Below are positions 1 through 5,430 of a DNA stretch of 7,113 nucleotides, piece after piece. The notes under the pieces were generated by a model, which was given only the letters and a program-made list of their open reading frames with translations, was not told the DNA's origin and ran no database searches. Made by a program: the position numbers and the translations under genes. This DNA comes from Bryobacterales bacterium. GTDB lineage: Bacteria; Acidobacteriota; Terriglobia; Bryobacterales; Bryobacteraceae. The stretch covers positions 5,283 through 12,395 of the forward strand of contig PLRZ01000543.1 of NCBI GenBank assembly GCA_003164075.1, given 5' to 3'. How positions within the stretch are numbered: position 1 is the first letter of the stretch; each line of letters begins with the position of its first letter.

Positions 1-64
1 CGCCCTTCAGCATCTCCGCCAGGCCGACTTTTACTCGAAACTGCTCACTCGTAAACTGAAACAT
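1..64 (-). CDS. pdxS: Pyridoxal 5'-phosphate synthase lyase subunit PdxS, N-terminal fragment
   Basis: Only the first 21 codons lie in the window; the gene runs off the left edge. The translation begins MFQFTSEQ and continues FRVKVGLAEMLKG. The RVK-GLAEM-KG pattern is the conserved N-terminus of PdxS (SNZ/YaaD family), which normally continues GVIMDV. PdxS is the cytosolic (beta/alpha)8 subunit that, with the glutaminase PdxT, makes PLP from ribose 5-phosphate, glyceraldehyde 3-phosphate and ammonia. The ATG (64..62) has a near-perfect AGGAGG four bases upstream, which fixes the start. The MocR/PdxR-type regulator lies directly upstream on the same strand, supporting the assignment. The call rests on a short fragment, so the family is likely but the rest of the protein, and whether pdxT follows, cannot be seen. 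Confidence 0.8.
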   Translation of the reverse strand, partial: MFQFTSEQFRVKVGLAEMLKG

Positions 65-68
65 GAAA

Positions 69-74
69 CCTCCT
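69..74 (-). promoter_or_regulatory. Shine-Dalgarno sequence of pdxS
   Basis: AGGAGG reads on the minus strand four bases before the ATG at 64..62. It is one of the two best ribosome binding sites in the window and decides the pdxS start. It sits only 10 bases after the outer edge of the large inverted repeat (85-170), so folding of that repeat in the transcript could affect access to it; that part is inference. Confidence 0.8.
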
Positions 75-84
75 GAAAACACCA

Positions 85-170
85 TTGGCCACAGATGAAC
101 ACGGATAAACACGGATAAAAAACCCTTCTTCTTTTCTTATCCGTGTTCATCCGTGTTCATCCGTGGCTAA
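85..170. repeat. Long imperfect inverted repeat (ATCCGTGTTC-type element)
   Basis: Arms 85-120 and 135-170 (36 bases each) are reverse complements with about 4 mismatches, separated by a 14-base loop. Inside each arm the unit ATCCGTGTTC, or its complement, is repeated about every ten bases, and the outer end reads GGCCAC/GTGGC. The element fills most of the space between the MocR-type regulator (ends 179) and the pdxS start (64). As RNA on the minus strand it would form a very stable hairpin. No T-tract follows the arm, so it is not a textbook intrinsic terminator. From memory, similar GGCCACAGATGAACACGG stretches are scattered widely in environmental bacterial genomes; I cannot search for this here. 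A diverged half-copy lies at 5267-5296. Confidence 0.85.
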
Positions 171-178
171 AATCTTCT

Positions 179-1690
179 TCATACCAAAGCCGGCGAAGGC
201 TCGACGTTCCGTGAAGCCCTCGCTAATTCCTCCGCTACGATTCGCCCTAAAATGGCCAGGCCATCGCGGATCTGGTCCGGCTCCAACCCCGCGAAACTCA
301 AGCGCAGGGCGCCCGCGTCGAGCCGCGATACGGCAAAATAGCGGCCCGGAAGATAAGCCACCCCTTCCTTCTGGGCGCGTGGCAGCAACTCCCCGGCATC
401 CAGAGGTTCGGGCAATCGGACCCATAGATTCATACCGCCCTCCGGCTGGGTCCAACGCGTGCCGGCGGGAAGATAGCGGCGGCAGGATTCCAAAGTCGCC
501 GCCAGACGTTCGGCGCCCGCCTGCAACATGCGCGCGCGATGCGCTTCCAGACGGCCGGATTGCGCGAACTCCAGCAGCACCGCCTGCGAGAGCTGGTCGG
601 TATGCAGGTCCGCGGATTCCTTGGCGTATCGCAAGCGGTCGATCAGCGGCTTCGGCCCCACCACCCAGCCCACCCGCAGTCCCGGGAAACTCACCTTGGA
701 GAAACTGCGCAGCAGCACCGTGCCGCCGCGATCGTCCAATTGTTTGAGGGCCGGCAAACGCTCGCCGTGGTATCGCAAATCGCCGTAGGCGTCGTTCTCC
801 ACCACCGGAACACCCGCCAGGCGCGCGGCATCCAGAAGCGCGCGCCGCGCCGGCAAAGAGAGCGTGGCGCCGGTAGGATTCTGGAAATTGGAGGTCACTA
901 CCAGGAAGCGCGGCCGTTCGCGCTCCAGCACCCGTTCCAGGTGAGCGGTATCCATCCCGTCCGCTCCCACGGGAATCCCGATCAGTTGCGCGCCCATGCC
1001 GGTCAGCAGATTTTTCAGGCCGGTGTAGACCGGATCTTCGACGGCCACGGTATCGCCGGGACGAAGCAGTACGCGGCCGATCAGATCGAGCGCCTGCTGG
1101 CAGCCGTTGGTGATGAGGATGTCGTCGCCGGGCCGGGCGAGCGATTGCCGGCGAGCCTCTTCCATGAGGTGCCGCCGCAGGGGTTCATAGCCGCTGGGGG
1201 AGCCGAGTTGCAGAATGGAGCTGAGGTCCGGGCGCGACAGCACGGCTTGGCAACTGGCGCGGAAATCGTCCAGCGGGAAGAGGGCCCGCGACGGCCGGGA
1301 CATGACGAAACTGGCCACCTCGTGGCCGAATCCGCCGGACGGTCCCGCGGGTGAGACATCGCCGCGATCCAGCAAACCGGTCCAGTCGATTCCGCCGGCC
1401 GCCGGCGCTGCGGCTCCCGTCACGAAGCTGCCACGCCCCACCTGTCCGGCGATCAAACCTTCGGTTTCGAGGACATCGTAAGCCGCCGAGACAGTCGTAC
1501 GGTTCAGGCCAAGCAGGCCAGCCAGTTCGCGAGTGGCTGGCAAGCGCTCGCCGCGAGCCAGCTCCCCGGAGCGGATCCTAAGGGCAATGTGCTCGTATAG
1601 CTGGCGGTACAGTGGCACTTCGGACTGGTGACTGAGAGTCGGGCTGAAATCCGATGGCTGGCTGGCGCGCATCCATCCATACCATACCAT
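179..1690 (-). CDS. MocR/PdxR-family transcriptional regulator (GntR HTH fused to a class I aminotransferase domain)
   Basis: 503 aa, usual for MocR proteins. Residues ~25-92 form a GntR winged helix: PLYRQLYEHIALRIRSGEL, then a LPATRELAGLLGLNRTTVSAAY helix-turn-helix and a GRGSFV wing. Residues ~125-495 are a fold-type I aminotransferase domain with N271-P-T-G, D300-A-Y302, SFSK with the PLP lysine K332, and R463 as the likely carboxylate-binding arginine. All the PLP-contact residues I can check are present, so it should bind PLP. MocR members use PLP or its adducts as effector; PdxR activates pdxST. Position directly upstream of pdxS suggests a PdxR role, but GabR, TauR or other subtypes cannot be excluded from sequence alone. 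No Shine-Dalgarno precedes the first ATG (1690); an internal ATG at codon 7 is an alternative start, and the conserved domain begins only near residue 25. Confidence 0.93.
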   Translation of the reverse strand: MVWYGWMRASQPSDFSPTLSHQSEVPLYRQLYEHIALRIRSGELARGERLPATRELAGLLGLNRTTVSAAYDVLETEGLIAGQVGRGSFVTGAAAPAAGGIDWTGLLDRGDVSPAGPSGGFGHEVASFVMSRPSRALFPLDDFRASCQAVLSRPDLSSILQLGSPSGYEPLRRHLMEEARRQSLARPGDDILITNGCQQALDLIGRVLLRPGDTVAVEDPVYTGLKNLLTGMGAQLIGIPVGADGMDTAHLERVLERERPRFLVVTSNFQNPTGATLSLPARRALLDAARLAGVPVVENDAYGDLRYHGERLPALKQLDDRGGTVLLRSFSKVSFPGLRVGWVVGPKPLIDRLRYAKESADLHTDQLSQAVLLEFAQSGRLEAHRARMLQAGAERLAATLESCRRYLPAGTRWTQPEGGMNLWVRLPEPLDAGELLPRAQKEGVAYLPGRYFAVSRLDAGALRLSFAGLEPDQIRDGLAILGRIVAEELARASRNVEPSPALV

Positions 1691-1831
1691 ATTGGACTGG
1701 GAGTGCGTTTCAGCCTTGGTGGCCGTGGCGCGAGCGGAGGAAACTGCTGATATAGGTGAGGAATGCGGAGGTCAGTTGTGTCATGCGAGGAGGCGCGGGT
1801 GAAATCAGGTGCAGAACACCGAGCAACGGAC

Positions 1832-2086
1832 TCAGCGGTACGCCTCCCGCCGGTTGCGGACACGGACAACTTCGATAGCGCCATCGCCGGACTTGCGAAA
1901 GACCACGCGCCAGTCTCCGATGCGAAGGCGGTACCGCGGTGGCTCGAAGCCTTCCAACTGCTTCACGTTGCCGCTGTCGGTCGCCAGGAAACGGGCCAGG
2001 GCCTTGAGCAGCCTCAGTGCCGTCTGGCGATCAATGGCTCGCAGGTCGGCTCGGGCTTCGATAGAGAAAATGACCCGCTGGGGCAT
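1832..2086 (-). CDS. RelE/ParE-superfamily toxin
   Basis: 84 aa, the usual length for RelE-type toxins. The N-terminus RVIFSIEARADLRAID is the first strand and helix of the fold. The core is VKQLEGFEPPRYRLRIGDWRVVF (residues 41-63), containing the RLRIGDWRVVF strand typical of RelE/YoeB-like mRNA interferases. The tail IEVVRVRNRREAYR (71-84) carries the basic residues and terminal Tyr-Arg of the family. By family it is a ribosome-dependent mRNA endonuclease or a gyrase poison; sequence does not decide which. It starts two bases after the stop codon of the upstream antitoxin, and the AGGA before its ATG overlaps that stop, so translational coupling is likely. It is the second gene of the pair, the usual order for such modules. 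Confidence 0.88.
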   Translation of the reverse strand: MPQRVIFSIEARADLRAIDRQTALRLLKALARFLATDSGNVKQLEGFEPPRYRLRIGDWRVVFRKSGDGAIEVVRVRNRREAYR

Positions 2087-2088
2087 TC

Positions 2089-2421
2089 CTAAGCGGCATC
2101 TTCCGACATCGGATTCTCCGCCATCTCTTGGAAGGCGTCGACGGTAAGGCCGAAGTCTGCGAGAACCTCTTCCATAGGGATGCCGCCGTTCCGTTCCAGC
2201 GAGGCGATGCCGGCCTGGATGGAAGCAGCTTCGTCTGGAGTGAGCGGCTCATCATCAATGGGCGCCAGGGCGAGTTTGCGGTCGAGGGGCGACAGCATGG
2301 TCTCCAACAAACCACAGACCGCGGATAGTTGGTCGGCCGGCAGGCGGTCGATATACGCATGCGCGTGCTGGCGTTGATCTGAATGTTCGAGGGCCATGGC
2401 GTTTGTCCGGCGCATCTCCAT
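2089..2421 (-). CDS. Antitoxin of the RelE-type toxin
   Basis: Up to 110 aa, acidic. Central part YIDRLPADQLSAVCGLLETML (residues ~24-44) followed by DRKLALAPIDDEPLTPDEAASIQ and ending EEVLADFGLTVDAFQEM. The PIDDEPLT-DEA...GIPMEEVLADFGL layout matches antitoxins that I recall as paired with RelE toxins in acidobacteria and other soil bacteria, and the tight downstream coupling to a RelE-like toxin supports this. It should neutralise the toxin through its C-terminal part and probably represses its own promoter. Three in-frame ATGs are possible (2421, 2415 and 2397). The third, giving MALEHSDQ and 102 aa, fits the protein best; none has a good Shine-Dalgarno. I see no clear ribbon-helix-helix, so how it binds DNA is open. 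Confidence 0.8.
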   Translation of the reverse strand: MEMRRTNAMALEHSDQRQHAHAYIDRLPADQLSAVCGLLETMLSPLDRKLALAPIDDEPLTPDEAASIQAGIASLERNGGIPMEEVLADFGLTVDAFQEMAENPMSEDAA

Positions 2422-2431
2422 TCTACCGGAG

Positions 2432-2450
2432 TGTAGATAAAAATGTAGAT
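2432..2450. promoter_or_regulatory. Candidate operator: two TGTAGAT direct repeats before the toxin-antitoxin pair
   Basis: TGTAGAT occurs at 2432-2438 and again at 2444-2450 on the plus strand, 12 bases apart start to start, separated by AAAAA. They lie 11-29 bases upstream of the most distal antitoxin ATG, in the only AT-rich patch of that leader, which would also suit a -10 element. Toxin-antitoxin operons are commonly self-repressed at short repeats overlapping the promoter, so an operator role fits. This is inferred from position and repetition only. Confidence 0.4.
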
Positions 2451-2660
2451 GCGGGAGCCTCCGGTTTCCTCACAGTTCCACAACCTGCAACAGGCTCGCC
2501 CCATCCCATTGAAACCGAATCAGTTGAAAACAGACCGTTTCCGAGGCACACTGGAATCCGTCTGCTCCGCGGTTTTGGACGTTGGCTTTTGGCTCTCTTG
2601 GCGCGCCCGCGGCGCGTGCCAAAAACAACGGCCGGGAATGCAGTCAGTGGAGAGCCGGCT

Positions 2661-2823
2661 GCAGGCTAGATTGCCTGCCCACCAGCCTATTTCGCTACTT
2701 TCCCCAATCCGGTTAAGCACTCTGGTGGGGCAGGCGAGCACCGCCTGCCAGTCCGTCCGCAGGCCGAACCAAGCCCGCTACGCAAACAGGATAGAGGGCA
2801 GGCGAGCACCGCCTGCCCCACCT
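2661..2823. repeat. Cluster of three REP-like palindromic hairpins
   Basis: Two units (2729-2749 and 2797-2817) are identical over 21 bases, each a perfect 8-bp stem GGCAGGCG/CGCCTGCC around the loop AGCAC. A third, weaker unit at 2661-2678 has the stem GCAGGC/GCCTGC around TAGATT. GGTGGGGCAGGCG (2724-2736) and CGCCTGCCCCACC (2810-2822) form a perfect 13-bp inverted repeat bounding the two strong units. GCCTGCCCACCAG at 2673 mirrors CTGGTGGGGCAGGC at 2722 except for one missing base, so the flanking tails alternate in orientation, as in BIME-type clusters. The last hairpin begins 27 bases past the stop of the minus-strand gene at 2844, so it could protect or end that transcript; no T-tract is present. 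Confidence 0.8.
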
Positions 2824-2843
2824 CCGGAATGACTCAGCGCGTG

Positions 2844-4079
2844 CTACTTCACTACCAACGAATACGGCCCCGTGGTATCGTTCCTCGAAAAAACCTGCAC
2901 ATAGTACAACTGGTTCGCTTCCAATTGCATGGCGTAATGAATGGAGCCTCCCGGACCCTCCGGGTCGGGCGCAAAACCAAGGTTGCGGAGGTCCGGGGCA
3001 AAGGTGGTCAAACCGAGGACCAAAGTGCTGTTGCCGCTAACCAGATCGATGTTCACCGCGGCGGCCACGGGGCTGAGGAACGAGAAGAAGTCGGTGTCGT
3101 CGGCATCCATGATGTTGGCGTCGATGGTCTGCCCGAGGACGATTCGCGTCGCCGTCAGGATGGTGTCATTGGGCTCGTACACATCGTAGGCCTTCAGCGC
3201 ATTCACGGCCAGAGTGTAGGCGCCGCTGCTGCCCGAAGCGCCGTCGACCTGAACGTAGTAGAGGCTATTGGGGGGCGGCGAAAAGTCGAACCGCACCGAG
3301 TCCCCCGGACGCGCGCCTTCCTTCAGGCCGGTGACCATTTTGCCCGTCTCGTCGTAGGCGCGTAAACGCGGAGTCAAGGTCACCGACCGGGCGATGACGG
3401 CGATGGAAATGCGATCGCGCGGGGGCCGCGGGGTGGTGAACCAATAGCAGTCCACATCGCCGGTAGAAGGGGAGATGGTGGCATCGACTGGCCTGTCGAC
3501 CCACACGGCATTGGCCTGCGAATTGTCGTCGTTGGGCTCCAATTCGTTGGCGCCCGGGTCAATAGGCCCGGTCAGATTCATGCTTTTGAGGTTGGCGCGG
3601 ACAGGCGCGTAGTCATGGTTGCGGGCAAGGGCGTCACGGAAGGCTTTAAGGGCATGTGGCCCATCCTTGAGCTTCATATACAACACGCCGAGATCGTTGA
3701 ATACCGCGGGGACGGGGATTTCTTTGGCGGCGGCTTCGAGGACGATTACGGCGCTGGAGTATTTGCCCGCCAGCATCAACCCGGTGGCCTGGTCGAACTG
3801 GCTGGTGGCAGCGGGGTCCAACGGCTTTCCGGTGAACATCGAATATTCCTCTTCGAGCTTGCCGGATTCGGCGATGTAGCCTGGCAGGGGGTCGTGACGC
3901 TCGCTGGCTTTCGTCACCCAGTTCCAGGCTGCCGGCGCCACCGCCACCAAGGCAACTATTGGAAGAACCCACCAATAGCGCACCAGTAAAGGCCGGCGAC
4001 GGCGGCGGCGGCGCACTCGTCTGCGGCCGGGTTCGACCGAAGGCCAGCCAGCGCCGGGAGTCTCCTCAGTTTCGGGCAT
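2844..4079 (-). CDS. Membrane-anchored TPR protein with two bacterial pre-peptidase-like (PPC) domains
   Basis: 411 aa. Residues 1-35 are a cytosolic tail with an arginine run (R19-R29, broken only by V22). Residues ~36-54 (WWVLPIVALVAVAPAAWNW) are one membrane segment; positive-inside charge puts the rest in the periplasm. Residues ~95-166 are TPR-like helices (ATGLMLAGKYSSAVIVLEAA, FNDLGVLYMKLKDGPHALKAFRDAL). Two beta-sandwich repeats follow, ~179-293 and ~299-410, each opening with EPND, with a DVDCYWF or DADDTDFFSF aspartate motif, then YYVQV and a closing GAYTLAV or GPYSLVV. This is the pattern of PPC domains, usually found on secreted proteases, but no protease is fused here. A binding or scaffold role is inferred; the ligand is unknown. 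Divergent from the RidA-domain gene, start codons 30 bases apart. No clear Shine-Dalgarno. Confidence 0.85.
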   Translation of the reverse strand: MPETEETPGAGWPSVEPGRRRVRRRRRRRPLLVRYWWVLPIVALVAVAPAAWNWVTKASERHDPLPGYIAESGKLEEEYSMFTGKPLDPAATSQFDQATGLMLAGKYSSAVIVLEAAAKEIPVPAVFNDLGVLYMKLKDGPHALKAFRDALARNHDYAPVRANLKSMNLTGPIDPGANELEPNDDNSQANAVWVDRPVDATISPSTGDVDCYWFTTPRPPRDRISIAVIARSVTLTPRLRAYDETGKMVTGLKEGARPGDSVRFDFSPPPNSLYYVQVDGASGSSGAYTLAVNALKAYDVYEPNDTILTATRIVLGQTIDANIMDADDTDFFSFLSPVAAAVNIDLVSGNSTLVLGLTTFAPDLRNLGFAPDPEGPGGSIHYAMQLEANQLYYVQVFSRNDTTGPYSLVVK

Positions 4080-4091
4080 GAATGTGGGCTC

Positions 4092-4100
4092 TGCTACAAT
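4092..4100 (+). promoter_or_regulatory. Extended -10 promoter element of the RidA-domain gene
   Basis: TGCTACAAT matches the extended -10 consensus TGnTATAAT at every defined position but one. It ends nine bases before the ATG at 4110, so transcription would start almost at the start codon, giving a leaderless or near-leaderless mRNA. That agrees with the lack of any Shine-Dalgarno before this gene. I see no convincing -35, which an extended -10 can do without. On the other strand TAGAAT (4110..4105) could be the -10 for the divergent gene, so the two promoters would overlap. Confidence 0.5.
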
Positions 4101-4109
4101 CCTAATTCT

Positions 4110-5228
4110 ATGCGCTTTGCGCGCGTGTGGGAGACTGGGAGAGGCCTGGGACTAGTGATGCTCGCGTGCGGCCTGGCACTGCCGGCTTTCCCCCAAAAGC
4201 ACAAGAAAGACGAGAACCAGGTACTCCAGCTTCCCAGGGAACTGCCCTCGGCGGTGGAGGGAGATCCCCGGCGTCTCACCTTCTATGTAACGCCCCTTTC
4301 CTCCAAGGGCCTGCTCAGCCGGCAGGTGCGGGACGCGCTGACCGCACTCGCCCGCGAAGCCAAGGGAGAACCGATTCTCAAGATCCGGGCATTTGTGGCC
4401 GGCTCGGGCGACAGCCGGCGCGTGCGCGATATCGTGAGCGAAGTTTTCACCGACCGCAAGCAGGCGCTCCCCGTGTTGAGCCTGGTACAGTCCGGGGGAC
4501 TGCCGGAAGGCGCGCAAGTGGTTCTGGAAGCCATCGCGGAGGGGAAGAAAGAGGTCAACCCGCAGGGGCTGGCATTCATCTCGGCGCAGCCGGCGTCGGC
4601 CGGCGACCCCACCGGACCGGTAACGCCCCTGGTGGCCAGGTCTCTGACGGCATTACGGCTGGCGGTGAAGGCGGCGGGCTCGGAACCGGCCGATGTGCTG
4701 CGCGTGTCGTGCTTCCTCAGCTCGCTCGACGAGGTTGCGGCCATACGCCAACAGGTGGAACGGGAGTATCCCAAAACGGCGGCCGATTTTGTGCAGACGC
4801 AGCGCGCTCCGGGACGCAGCCTGGCGGCGTGCGAAGCCGTGGCGAAGCTTCGCGGGAATACGGGGACGCGGCTTCGCACGGTGAATCCCGAAGGATTGCC
4901 GGCGGAAGCGGGAGCGTCGCAGATCGCGCTGGTGGCATCGCCCAAAGTAGTGTTGACGGGCACGCAAGTCTCCTTCGGGTTCGAAGAGAAGGACGCGCGG
5001 CTGGCGTTTCAGCGGGTGGAAAAGGGCCTGGAGCAGGCCGGAGTTTCCATGCGCGATGTGGCCTTCGCGTACTTTTACCCCCTGGCCGCGGGGATCGCCG
5101 TGCAGGTGCGGAAAGTGCGCGGCGAGTTCTTCGACCCCGCCCACCCGCCGGCTTCGTCGCTGCTGCTGTTCGAAGGGTTGCCTTCCATGAATGCGGGGTT
5201 TGCCATGGACGTAGTGGCCGTGAAGTAA
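4110..5228 (+). CDS. Exported protein with three tandem RidA (YjgF/YER057c/UK114)-like domains
   Basis: 372 aa. Residues 1-28 look like a signal peptide (basic n-region, LGLVMLACGLAL core, cleavage near AFPQ). Three RidA-like units follow: ~56-145, ~172-248 and ~275-372. Each can be aligned at the family segment P-A-R-S-x-V-E-V. The first has PVLSLVQSGGLP (121-132), with Leu123 at the arginine position. The second has PGRSLAACEAV (234-244) and keeps Arg236. The third has PASSLLLFEGLP (347-358), with Ser349. The second unit also has DVLRVSCFLSSLDEVAAIR, typical of RidA. RidA enzymes are usually cytosolic, ~130-residue trimers that hydrolyse 2-aminoacrylate and related imines, the arginine holding the substrate carboxylate. 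One chain with three units could fold as a pseudo-trimer with at most one canonical site. Family placement is good for units 2 and 3, weaker for unit 1; function and substrate are unknown. Confidence 0.82.
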   Translation: MRFARVWETGRGLGLVMLACGLALPAFPQKHKKDENQVLQLPRELPSAVEGDPRRLTFYVTPLSSKGLLSRQVRDALTALAREAKGEPILKIRAFVAGSGDSRRVRDIVSEVFTDRKQALPVLSLVQSGGLPEGAQVVLEAIAEGKKEVNPQGLAFISAQPASAGDPTGPVTPLVARSLTALRLAVKAAGSEPADVLRVSCFLSSLDEVAAIRQQVEREYPKTAADFVQTQRAPGRSLAACEAVAKLRGNTGTRLRTVNPEGLPAEAGASQIALVASPKVVLTGTQVSFGFEEKDARLAFQRVEKGLEQAGVSMRDVAFAYFYPLAAGIAVQVRKVRGEFFDPAHPPASSLLLFEGLPSMNAGFAMDVVAVK

Positions 5229-5430
5229 TCCCCTGGTATTCGCGCCGTTCGAGGATGAGATCGCAATGGCCACTTGTCTGTGTTCATCCGTGGCCCAATT
5301 TGTTTGTGCGGAGCGGCGGCTCAGTCCGATTCCTCGGCAGTTCCACAATGCCGGTGACAGCAGGAGTTCTCGACCCAGCCGGTAGGAGTGCCTGCGCCAC
5401 GAAAACGGGCTCATCCCAGATTTCACGAGA
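5229..5430. other. Convergent intergenic region
   Basis: About 200 bases between the end of the RidA-domain gene and the stop of the frameshifted minus-strand gene. Apart from the half-copy repeat at 5267-5296 I see no gene, RNA or clear terminator. The 9-mer CAGGAGTTC occurs at 5361 and again at 5432 (just past this region), and TCCGATTCCTC...CAGTTCCACAA (5325-5348) resembles a stretch at 2460-2483; neither has an obvious role. Confidence 0.6.
5267..5296. repeat. Diverged half-copy of the ATCCGTGTTC-type repeat
   Basis: GTGTTCATCCGTGGC at 5280-5294 is identical over 15 bases to 153-167 in the large inverted repeat near pdxS. The left side keeps only the outer GGCCAC (5268-5273), which pairs with GTGGCC (5290-5295) as a 6-bp stem around 16 bases. 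The repeat tail is therefore present with most of the second arm lost or eroded. It lies between two convergent genes. Confidence 0.65.

Larger units (their letters stand above)
2422..2843. other. Gene-free intergenic region
   Basis: About 420 bases between the antitoxin start and the stop of the TPR/pre-peptidase-like gene. I find no convincing protein here: the open frames are short, lack family features and have no ribosome binding site. It contains the TGTAGAT direct repeats (2432-2450), a GC-rich stem near 2599-2624 (TTGGC-GCGC facing GCGC-GT-GCCAA, with a two-base bulge and no T-tract) and the hairpin cluster at 2661-2823. The remaining stretches look unremarkable. Confidence 0.7.

Noticed and set aside
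539..1354. A 271-codon plus-strand frame antisense to the MocR-type gene
   Set aside because: The minus-strand frame carries all the GntR and aminotransferase motifs; this frame has none.
2031..2504. A 157-codon minus-strand frame overlapping the antitoxin
   Set aside because: It is a shifted frame of the antitoxin with Ser/Arg/Pro-rich translation. The 2089-2421 frame couples directly to the toxin and matches the antitoxin pattern.
2599..2624. Intrinsic terminator at the GC-rich stem
   Set aside because: The stem is bulged and is not followed by a T-tract on either strand in the correct orientation.
2661..2823. CRISPR array, considered because of the identical 21-base repeats
   Set aside because: Only two exact copies with a 47-base gap, each a perfect hairpin, with a degenerate third and no cas genes; REP-like elements explain it better.
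2829..3365. A 178-codon plus-strand frame antisense to the TPR/PPC gene
   Set aside because: No domain features; the opposite strand encodes clear repeated EPND and YYVQV motifs.
4125..4129. Lipoprotein signal in the RidA-domain protein (Cys20)
   Set aside because: The residues before the cysteine (VMLAC) are a poor lipobox and only a short hydrophobic stretch precedes it; an ordinary signal peptide cleaved near residue 28 fits better.
4653..5426. A 257-codon minus-strand frame antisense to the RidA-domain gene
   Set aside because: Compositionally odd, without recognisable domains or a ribosome binding site; a shadow of the coding strand.
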